DNA of 55,482 bases from CAKSHC01 sp045595395 (GTDB lineage: Bacteria > Bacillota > Clostridia > Oscillospirales > UMGS1783). Numbering within the stretch: the first letter of the stretch is position 1; every line of letters begins with the position of its first letter. Below the pieces are notes generated by a model, which saw nothing but the letters and a program-made list of their open reading frames with translations, made no database searches and was not told where the DNA came from. The DNA lies in NCBI GenBank assembly GCA_045595395.1, contig JAZOAH010000023.1, positions 1 to 55,482 of the forward strand, read 5' to 3'. This document shows positions 31,705-38,696 of this stretch, in pieces. Position numbers and translations under genes: made by a program.

Positions 31705-31741
31705 CTATATATTGACAGATATAGCGTTGTTTTGATATAAT
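31705..31741 (+). promoter_or_regulatory. Promoter of nrdG-nrdD with an overlapping inverted repeat
   Basis: TTGACA (31712-31717), 18 bases, TATAAT (31736-31741). The -35 sits in the middle of CTATAT-N8-ATATAG (31705-31724), a candidate repressor site. It could belong to NrdR, but the match to its consensus is poor. Confidence 0.65.
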
Positions 31742-31799
31742 CTAGTCAACATCTTGTATTTTTGGAAAAACTGCAAGAATCAAGGCGAAAGGCGGAAAC

Positions 31800-32489
31800 A
31801 TGAAGATCTACGGACTGCAAAAACTGACGCTGCTCGACTTTCCGGGCAAAACGGCCTGCACTCTTTTCACGGCCGGCTGTCAGCTGCGTTGTCCCTTCTG
31901 CCACAATGCGGCGCTGGCCTTCGGTGATCCGGGGCAGCCGCTGGAGGAGGAAGAGATCCTTTCCTTTTTGCAAAAAAGGCAGGGCCTGCTCGACGGTGTT
32001 TGCATCACCGGCGGCGAGCCGCTGCTCTCCCCCGAACTTCCGGCCTTTCTTTCCCGTGTGCACGACCTTGGTTTTGCGATCAAGCTCGACACCAACGGCT
32101 TTTCCCCCGATCGGCTGGCCGCTCTTTTGGCGCAGGGGCTGGTCGACTATGTGGCCATGGACATCAAGTCCTCGCCGCAGGGGTATGCGAAGGCCTGCGG
32201 GTTGGGCACGGTGGATATGCAGCCGATCCAAAAAAGCATTGCGCTTTTGCTGGACGGCGGGTTCGAATACGAGTTTCGCACCACCGTGGTCAAGGGCATT
32301 CACAGTGAGCAGGATATCATTGATGCCGCCAAGCTCATTGCGGGTGCTCGGCAGTATTTCCTTCAGCAATATGTCGATCCCGGAGATCAGGGCCATTCGG
32401 GATTTGAGGCCTTCTCCAAAGAGGAGATGCGTCGGTTTGCCGAGGCGGCAAAGCCCTACGTAAAAAATATAGGAATACGAGGAGTGTAA
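31800..32489 (+). CDS. nrdG: Anaerobic ribonucleotide reductase activating enzyme
   Basis: 229 residues, radical SAM fold. The cluster motif is CQLRCPFC (Cx3CxxC) near residue 30, preceded by the typical LLDFPGKTACTLFTAGC, and GGEPLL follows. It generates the glycyl radical on NrdD. It belongs to the longer NrdG subgroup of Clostridia rather than the short enterobacterial form. AAAGGCGG serves as ribosome binding site. The order nrdG before nrdD is the reverse of E. coli, with a 2-base gap to nrdD. The strong promoter at 31712 probably drives both. Confidence 0.94.
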   Translation: MKIYGLQKLTLLDFPGKTACTLFTAGCQLRCPFCHNAALAFGDPGQPLEEEEILSFLQKRQGLLDGVCITGGEPLLSPELPAFLSRVHDLGFAIKLDTNGFSPDRLAALLAQGLVDYVAMDIKSSPQGYAKACGLGTVDMQPIQKSIALLLDGGFEYEFRTTVVKGIHSEQDIIDAAKLIAGARQYFLQQYVDPGDQGHSGFEAFSKEEMRRFAEAAKPYVKNIGIRGV

Positions 32490-32491
32490 CC

Positions 32492-34849
32492 ATGTATCAA
32501 GTTACCAAACGCGACGGCCAGGTGGTCGATTTCAACATCTCCAAGATCAGCGCCGCCATCGGCAAGGCCTTTGAGGCGCAAGGCAAACAGTACACCCAGG
32601 ACATCATCGACCTGCTGGCTTTGAAGGTCACGGCCGATTATGAACCCAAGATCGTTGACGGAATGATCTCCGTCGAAGACATTCAGGACTCGGTCGAGTC
32701 GGTGCTCATTTCGGCCGGCTATGCCGATGTGGCCAAGTGCTACATCCTCTACCGTAAACAGCGTGAGAAGATCCGCAACATGAAGTCCACCATCCTTGAC
32801 TATAAGCAGGTGGTCGACAGTTATGTTAAGGTCACCGACTGGCGTGTTAAGGAGAACTCCACCGTTACCTATTCGGTCGGCGGTCTGATCCTCTCCAACT
32901 CGGGCGCCGTCACCGCCAACTACTGGCTCTCTGAAATTTATGACAGCGAGATCGGCAACGCCCACCGCAACGGCGATATCCATATCCACGACCTGTCCAT
33001 GCTCACCGGCTACTGCGCCGGCTGGAGCTTAAAGCAGCTGATCCAAGAGGGTCTGGGCGGCGTTCCCGGCAAGATCACCTCTGCCCCCGCCAAGCACCTG
33101 GTCAGCCTGTGCAACCAGATGGTCAACTTCCTCGGCATCATGCAGAACGAGTGGGCGGGTGCGCAGGCCTTCTCCTCCTTCGATACCTATCTGGCCCCCT
33201 TCGTCAAGGCCGATAACCTGACCTATCATGAGGTCAAGAACTGCATCCAGTCCTTCATTTACGGCGTCAACACCCCCTCCCGCTGGGGCACCCAGGCTCC
33301 CTTCACCAACATCACCCTCGACTGGACGGTGCCGGCCGACCTGGCTGAGATGCCCGCTATCGTCGGCGGTAAGGAGATGGACTTCAAGTACAAGGACTGC
33401 AAGGCCGAGATGGACATGATCAACCGTGCCTTCATCGAAACCATGATCGAGGGCGATGCCAACGGCCGTGGCTTCCAGTACCCCATCCCCACCTACTCCA
33501 TCACCCGTGATTTCGACTGGAGCGAGACCGAGAACAACAAGCTGCTCTTTGAGATGACCGCCAAATACGGCACCCCCTATTTCTCCAACTACACCAACTC
33601 CGCCATGGAGCCCTCCGATGTTCGTTCGATGTGCTGCCGCCTGCGCCTGGATCTGCGTGAGCTGCGTAAGAAATCGGGCGGCTTCTTCGGCAGCGGCGAG
33701 ACCACCGGCTCGGTCGGTGTCGTCACCATCAACATCCCCCGCATCGCCTACCTGGCCGAGGATAAGGCCGACTTCTACCGCCAGCTCGATCATATGATGG
33801 ATATTGCCGCCCGCTCTCTCAAGGTCAAGCGTGATATCATCACCCGTCTGCTGGATGAAGGTCTGTATCCCTACACCAAGAGATACCTCGGCACCTTCAA
33901 TAACCACTTCTCCACCATCGGCCTGATCGGCATGAACGAGGCCTGCCTCAACGCCAAGTGGATCCGGAAGGATCTGACCCACGAGAGCGCCCAGGAATTC
34001 ACCAAAGAGGTCCTCAATCATATGCGTGAGCGCCTGAGCGACTACCAGGAGAAATACGGCGACCTGTATAACCTCGAAGCGACCCCTGCCGAGTCGACCA
34101 CCTACCGTCTGGCCAAGCATGATATTGCACGCTATCCTGATATCATTACCGCCCCCGGCGAGACCCCCTATTACACCAACTCCTCTCACCTGCCGGTCGG
34201 CTATACCGAGGATATCTTCTCGGCTCTTGACATTCAGGACGAGCTCCAGACTCTCTACACCTCCGGCACCGTCTTCCATGCCTTCCTGGGCGAGAAACTG
34301 CCCTCCTGGAAATCGGCTGCTAACCTGGTGAGAAAGATCGCCGAGAACTACAAACTGCCCTACTACACCATGTCCCCCACCTATTCGGTCTGCAAGGATC
34401 ATGGTTATCTGCCCGGCGAGCATTTCACCTGCCCCGAATGCGGCGCACCCGCCGAGGTCTACTCCCGCATCACCGGCTACTACCGTCCCGTCCAGAACTG
34501 GAACGACGGCAAGACCGAGGAGTACAAGCAGCGTAAGCTCTACGATATCGCCAATTCCAAGCTCGACCCCGTCAAGCATCCCCAGACCGAGGAGAAGCCC
34601 GAAGAGGTCTGCTCCAGCACCCAGGCCGACGGCTATTACCTCTTCACCACCAAGACCTGCCCCAACTGCCCGATCGCCAAGGCTAACCTCGACCGTGCCG
34701 GTATCGCCTACACCGTGATCGACGCCGAGGAGAATGCTGCGCTGAGCGATCAGTACGGCATCCGCCAAGCCCCCACCCTTGTCATCGTCAAGGACGGCCA
34801 GGCCGAAAAGGTCGCCGGTGTATCCGCTATCCTCGCAAAAATCCGATAA
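32492..34849 (+). CDS. nrdD: Anaerobic ribonucleoside-triphosphate reductase with fused glutaredoxin-like tail
   Basis: 785 residues. An N-terminal ATP-cone (about 1-90, YQVTKRDGQVVDFN) is followed by the class III catalytic barrel; the glycyl radical is G662 in SRITGYYRPV and the zinc ribbon preceding it contains CPECG. After about residue 710 the protein continues into a thioredoxin/glutaredoxin-like domain with C723-P-N-C726, then AYTVIDAEENAALSDQYGIR and the cis-Pro APTLVIV. It makes deoxynucleotides without oxygen; the tail probably supplies electrons in cis, in place of formate or a free thioredoxin. Codon use is highly biased, as for an abundant enzyme. Confidence 0.96.
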   Translation: MYQVTKRDGQVVDFNISKISAAIGKAFEAQGKQYTQDIIDLLALKVTADYEPKIVDGMISVEDIQDSVESVLISAGYADVAKCYILYRKQREKIRNMKSTILDYKQVVDSYVKVTDWRVKENSTVTYSVGGLILSNSGAVTANYWLSEIYDSEIGNAHRNGDIHIHDLSMLTGYCAGWSLKQLIQEGLGGVPGKITSAPAKHLVSLCNQMVNFLGIMQNEWAGAQAFSSFDTYLAPFVKADNLTYHEVKNCIQSFIYGVNTPSRWGTQAPFTNITLDWTVPADLAEMPAIVGGKEMDFKYKDCKAEMDMINRAFIETMIEGDANGRGFQYPIPTYSITRDFDWSETENNKLLFEMTAKYGTPYFSNYTNSAMEPSDVRSMCCRLRLDLRELRKKSGGFFGSGETTGSVGVVTINIPRIAYLAEDKADFYRQLDHMMDIAARSLKVKRDIITRLLDEGLYPYTKRYLGTFNNHFSTIGLIGMNEACLNAKWIRKDLTHESAQEFTKEVLNHMRERLSDYQEKYGDLYNLEATPAESTTYRLAKHDIARYPDIITAPGETPYYTNSSHLPVGYTEDIFSALDIQDELQTLYTSGTVFHAFLGEKLPSWKSAANLVRKIAENYKLPYYTMSPTYSVCKDHGYLPGEHFTCPECGAPAEVYSRITGYYRPVQNWNDGKTEEYKQRKLYDIANSKLDPVKHPQTEEKPEEVCSSTQADGYYLFTTKTCPNCPIAKANLDRAGIAYTVIDAEENAALSDQYGIRQAPTLVIVKDGQAEKVAGVSAILAKIR

Positions 34850-34856
34850 ATACATA

Positions 34857-34884
34857 AAAGACCGCCGAAAGGCGGTCTTTTTGT
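34857..34884 (+). terminator. Terminator after nrdD
   Basis: AAAAGACCGCC, GAAA loop, GGCGGTCTTTTT: an 11-bp stem with a T-run, 8 bases after the stop. Confidence 0.92.
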
Positions 34885-34972
34885 ATAAAATCTCCATGTT
34901 TTGACCGTTTTCTTCATGTACTTTTCCCCGCTTTGCCGTTATACTGAGAAAAAATACAAGGGAGGAATCCTC

Positions 34973-36952
34973 ATGAAACCCAATCTGTCCCGCCGCTGTG
35001 TCCATCTCGATTTCCATATGTCCCCTGAGATCCCCGGCATCGGCAAGCACTTTTCCAAGGAAAATTTCCAAAAAGCCCTCAAAGAGGCAAAAGTAGAAAG
35101 CATTACTGTTTTTGCTAAATGTCATAACGGCTATTGCTATTATCCGACCAAGGTCGGCACCATGAATCCGAATCTGGATTTTGATCTGACCGGCGCCTGG
35201 ATCGAGGCGGCTCACGAGATCGGCGTGAAAGCGCCTGTGTATATTACGGGCGGTTGGTGCGCCCTGGATGCCGAACAGCATCCCGAATGGCGTGTGGTCA
35301 AGAAGGACGGCTCTTACGGCACCATCAATTTTGATATGACGGCCGGTCCGGCCAGCCCCAAGCCGGATACCAGCTGGATCCAGCTGTGTTTGAACGACGG
35401 ACCCTATTGCGAACACATCTATGCCGTCACCGAAGAGGTCTGTCAGCGATACAAAGACCTGGACGGGCTGTTCTATGATATCATCGTAACCGGTCGCCCC
35501 TGCTATTGTGAGAATTGTGTCAAGGGCATGAAGGCGATGGGATATGATCCGGAAAAGGAAGCCGACGCATGGGCCTACTATGAGATCAAGCATAAGGATT
35601 TTATGCGCAAGTGTGGCGAGATTATGGAGAAGTATCATCCCAACGCCTCCATCTTCTTCAATGCGGGCGGTGCCGAGATGAACAAGCCGCAGTATCATGA
35701 ATTCCAGAGCCATTTTGAGATGGAAGACCTGCCCACCGCTTGGGGCGGCTACGATAAAATGCCGCTGCGTGCCAAGTATTTTTCCAAGACGGGAAAATAT
35801 TACCTGGGCATGACCGGCAAGTTCCACCTGGTATGGGGTGAATTCGGCACCTATAAAACAAAGGAAGCGCTCCGATATGAGGTGTGTGCCATGGCCATGC
35901 AGGGTGCCGGCTGCTCGGTCGGCGATCAGTGCCACCCCGACGGCTCGATGGAGATGCAGACCTATGAAAACATCGGCTATGCCTTTGATTATTATGAAAA
36001 GATCGAGCCCTTCTGCTTTGACGGGGTCTCGGTGGCCAACTTGGGCCTGTATCCTGGCCCGTCCAATGAGGCAAACCTCGGCGTAGCCAATACCCTGGCC
36101 GAATATCAGCTCGATTATGATGTGGTCTACAAGGATAATTTTGAGAATTTTGACACCGTCATTCTGCCGGACGGCGTGGTCTTGACCGATGAAGCGGCGG
36201 CCAAGCTGCAGGCCTATGTGGCCAAGGGCGGCAAGGTGCTGGCCTTTGCCGATTCGATCGTCAAGGACGGTAAATTGATCCTCGATGTCGGTGCAGAGTA
36301 TGTCTCTTCGGCCCCGCATGACATGGATTATCTGCTGCTGGACGAGGGCGTGACTCCCGTGGTCGAACTGCCGACGGCACCGCTGCTGTGTCAGCTGCCT
36401 GCGGCTGTGCTCAAGTTGACCGACGGTCAGGCTCTGGCCTATAAGCGTGAGCCCTACTTCTCCCGCACCTATGCCCATTACAGCGGCCATAAGAACACCC
36501 CCTATGATAACGACGATAAGGGCACGCCCGCCATCGTTCAAAAAGGCAATGTCGTCTATGTTGCCTCTCCCCTGCCCACCATCTATAAGCGTTTGGGAAG
36601 TTTGTTCCATAAGCGATATATCCTGCAGGCGTTGCGTGCCGTCTATCAGTCCGAGCCGGTTCGCGTCAACCTCGGCGCACAGGGCACGGCTTCGCTGATC
36701 AAACAGCCGCAACACAACCGCTACAACCTGCATCTGCTCTATGCCGCTCCCGTGTTGCGCGGTAAGGCGACGGTCATCGAGGACATTACGCCGATCTATC
36801 ACATTCCCATCTCCCTTTCGGTAGCCGAAACGATCAAGCGTGTCTATCTGCCCTTGAGCGGCGAGGAGCTGCCCTTTGAGCAGGAAAACGGAACGGTAAC
36901 GGTGACTCTGCCTAAACTGGATTGCCATAGCGTTATCGTCTTTGAATATTAA
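34973..36952 (+). CDS. GHL6-like glycosidase with beta-galactosidase trimerisation-type domain
   Basis: 659 residues from the ATG at 34973 with GGGAGG upstream. The N-terminal barrel starts HLDFHMSPEIPGIGKHF and FAKCHNGYCYYPTKVG, the pattern of hypothetical glycosyl hydrolase family 6 (GHL6); residues about 370-560 resemble the GH42 beta-galactosidase trimerisation (flavodoxin-like) domain. No signal peptide is seen, so it works in the cytoplasm. The substrate is not known; fucosides and galactosides are common guesses for relatives. It precedes an ABC exporter pair by 16 bases and a LacZ-type enzyme further on. A TATACT at 34940 may be its -10, but no -35 is convincing. Confidence 0.75.
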   Translation: MKPNLSRRCVHLDFHMSPEIPGIGKHFSKENFQKALKEAKVESITVFAKCHNGYCYYPTKVGTMNPNLDFDLTGAWIEAAHEIGVKAPVYITGGWCALDAEQHPEWRVVKKDGSYGTINFDMTAGPASPKPDTSWIQLCLNDGPYCEHIYAVTEEVCQRYKDLDGLFYDIIVTGRPCYCENCVKGMKAMGYDPEKEADAWAYYEIKHKDFMRKCGEIMEKYHPNASIFFNAGGAEMNKPQYHEFQSHFEMEDLPTAWGGYDKMPLRAKYFSKTGKYYLGMTGKFHLVWGEFGTYKTKEALRYEVCAMAMQGAGCSVGDQCHPDGSMEMQTYENIGYAFDYYEKIEPFCFDGVSVANLGLYPGPSNEANLGVANTLAEYQLDYDVVYKDNFENFDTVILPDGVVLTDEAAAKLQAYVAKGGKVLAFADSIVKDGKLILDVGAEYVSSAPHDMDYLLLDEGVTPVVELPTAPLLCQLPAAVLKLTDGQALAYKREPYFSRTYAHYSGHKNTPYDNDDKGTPAIVQKGNVVYVASPLPTIYKRLGSLFHKRYILQALRAVYQSEPVRVNLGAQGTASLIKQPQHNRYNLHLLYAAPVLRGKATVIEDITPIYHIPISLSVAETIKRVYLPLSGEELPFEQENGTVTVTLPKLDCHSVIVFEY

Positions 36953-36968
36953 GAAAAAGAGGGATACC

Positions 36969-37850
36969 ATGCAAGCGATCCTGCAGACCCATGACCTGAC
37001 AAAAAAATTCGGTCGCAAAACGGCGCTGAATCAAGTCAGTATGACGGTGCAGCGTGGCGATATTTACGGTTTTATCGGCAGCAACGGCGCCGGGAAGACA
37101 ACTTTAATGCGGGTGGCGCTGGATCTGGCCTTCCCTACCTCCGGACGGGTGTCGCTGTTTGGCGGTGAGCCCTTCCGCACCGCCGGCCGCCGCATCGGCG
37201 CTCTCATCGAAGCTCCCGCTCTGTATCGTGGCTTGTCGGCCAGAGAAAACCTGCTGGCCTTCGGGTCGTTGGTCGATGCCGATCCCAAGCAGGCCGATGA
37301 TCTGCTGGAGCGGGTCGGTCTGGCCGATACCGGCAAAAAGAAGGCGGGCAGCTTTTCTTTGGGCATGAAACAACGGCTGGGGCTGGCGGTAGCGCTGCTG
37401 GGTCAGCCGGAACTGGTCATCCTCGATGAGCCGGTCAACGGCCTCGATCCAGCCGGCATGCGTGATGTGCGTGACCTGATTTTGCAATACAATCGGGAAA
37501 AAGGAGTAACCTTTCTCATTTCTAGCCATCTGCTGGATGAACTGTCTAAAATTGCCACACGCTACGGCATGTTAAATCAAGGCCGCCTGGTCGACGAAGT
37601 GGCGGCCGAGGCGCTGTTTGAGCGCACCCGTCATCGCCTGTGTATTACTGTGGACGATCCGCAAAAGGCGCTGGAGGTGCTGTCCCGAGCCGATATTCGT
37701 GTGGACGGACGGGAATTGACCCTTCTTTCCGAATTTGATGATCCGGCCGCCGTCAACCGTGCGTTGGTGCAGGCCGGCGTAGCCGTCAGCCGTCTGACCT
37801 TGTTGTCGGATGGGCTGGAGCAGTATTTCATGGAAAGGATCGGTGGCTGA
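36969..37850 (+). CDS. ABC transporter ATP-binding protein (BcrA/lantibiotic-immunity type)
   Basis: 293 residues. Walker A GSNGAGKTT, signature SLGMKQRLGLA and Walker B LVILDEPVNGLDP are present, and the DVRDLILQYNREKGVTFLISSH segment and a C-terminal extension are typical of CcmA/BcrA-type exporters. The permease gene starts 1 base after its stop. Pairs of this type export antimicrobial peptides or antibiotics or help in membrane homeostasis. Its place between two glycosidase genes is unexplained. GAGGG lies before the ATG. Confidence 0.9.
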   Translation: MQAILQTHDLTKKFGRKTALNQVSMTVQRGDIYGFIGSNGAGKTTLMRVALDLAFPTSGRVSLFGGEPFRTAGRRIGALIEAPALYRGLSARENLLAFGSLVDADPKQADDLLERVGLADTGKKKAGSFSLGMKQRLGLAVALLGQPELVILDEPVNGLDPAGMRDVRDLILQYNREKGVTFLISSHLLDELSKIATRYGMLNQGRLVDEVAAEALFERTRHRLCITVDDPQKALEVLSRADIRVDGRELTLLSEFDDPAAVNRALVQAGVAVSRLTLLSDGLEQYFMERIGG

Positions 37851-37851
37851 C

Positions 37852-38628
37852 ATGAAAACCTTTTTCTCCTTTGAGCTGCGCAAATTTTTCCGTCAGAAAA
37901 GCGTGTTCATCTTGGCGGGCGTGTTGCTGGTCCTGCTGGTGCTGAACTTGTGGACCTACGATCTGATCTACAATGTCGAAGACCTGATGATGCCCGAAGA
38001 GGAGGCCATCCTGATGGGATTTATCCCCGCCCTTTCGGGACAGTACGGGATGCTGGGTGCGTTGACCAACGCCAGCTTCAGTACCGTGCTGGCCGTTATG
38101 GTGGCGCTCTTTGTCTGTTCGGATCATTCGGACGGAACGCTGAAAAATATCATTGCTCACGGCTATCCTCGTCTGCAGGTGTTCGGCATCAAATACCTGG
38201 TCTGTCTGATCGGCGCCTTTGCCGGTGCCGCCTTGTGCTGGTTGGTCGGCTTTGGCTTCGGTGGAGCCTTATGGGGCTTTGACGGCGCATGGGGCGGCAG
38301 CGTTTGGGCGGCATTCGGGGTACAGGCGGTGTCGATTTTGGCCTACACCACCCTGTTTTTTCTGGTGGCCTGCGTCTGCAAGAATATCGGCGGCTCGTTG
38401 GCGGTCGGTATTGTCATTCAGATGGTGCCCACCCTGATCTTTACGCTGCTGGATGTCTTTATCGAAAACAAGAAATTCAATTTTATTGATTATTGGATCG
38501 AAGGCGGGCTGACCGTCACCGACGCCACGGCGGCGGCCGACATGCAGCGCATCGTCATCGTCAGCGCCCTCTATTCGGCCCTGTTTTTGGGGCTTGGTTT
38601 ATGGGCCGTTCGCAAGCGAGAAATATAA
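37852..38628 (+). CDS. ABC-2 type permease partner
   Basis: 258 residues with six hydrophobic segments, starting MKTFFSFELRKFFRQKS, the usual amphipathic start of ABC-2 permeases. Conserved SDGTLKNIIAHGYPR is a hallmark loop of the bacitracin/lantibiotic ABC-2 group. It should form the membrane part of the ATPase encoded immediately upstream. Substrate unknown. The start is set by tight coupling to the ATPase stop. Confidence 0.87.
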   Translation: MKTFFSFELRKFFRQKSVFILAGVLLVLLVLNLWTYDLIYNVEDLMMPEEEAILMGFIPALSGQYGMLGALTNASFSTVLAVMVALFVCSDHSDGTLKNIIAHGYPRLQVFGIKYLVCLIGAFAGAALCWLVGFGFGGALWGFDGAWGGSVWAAFGVQAVSILAYTTLFFLVACVCKNIGGSLAVGIVIQMVPTLIFTLLDVFIENKKFNFIDYWIEGGLTVTDATAAADMQRIVIVSALYSALFLGLGLWAVRKREI

Positions 38629-38646
38629 GAAAAGCCCTGAAAACTC

Positions 38647-38674
38647 TTGACTTTTTGGTTATCCTCGGTACTCT
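38647..38674 (+). promoter_or_regulatory. Possible promoter of the LacZ-type gene
   Basis: TTGACT (38647-38652), 16 bases, TACTCT (38669-38674), 22 bases before the ATG. GGTTA...TAACC inverted ends frame the -10. Moderate support only. Confidence 0.4.
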
Positions 38675-38696
38675 TTAACCATAGGAGGTGTCTGGC

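Noticed and set aside
33029..37018. A 1329-codon open frame on the minus strand across nrdD and the GHL6-like gene
   Set aside because: Opposes two clear genes and a strong terminator; the translation is the same type of low-complexity shadow, with no domains.
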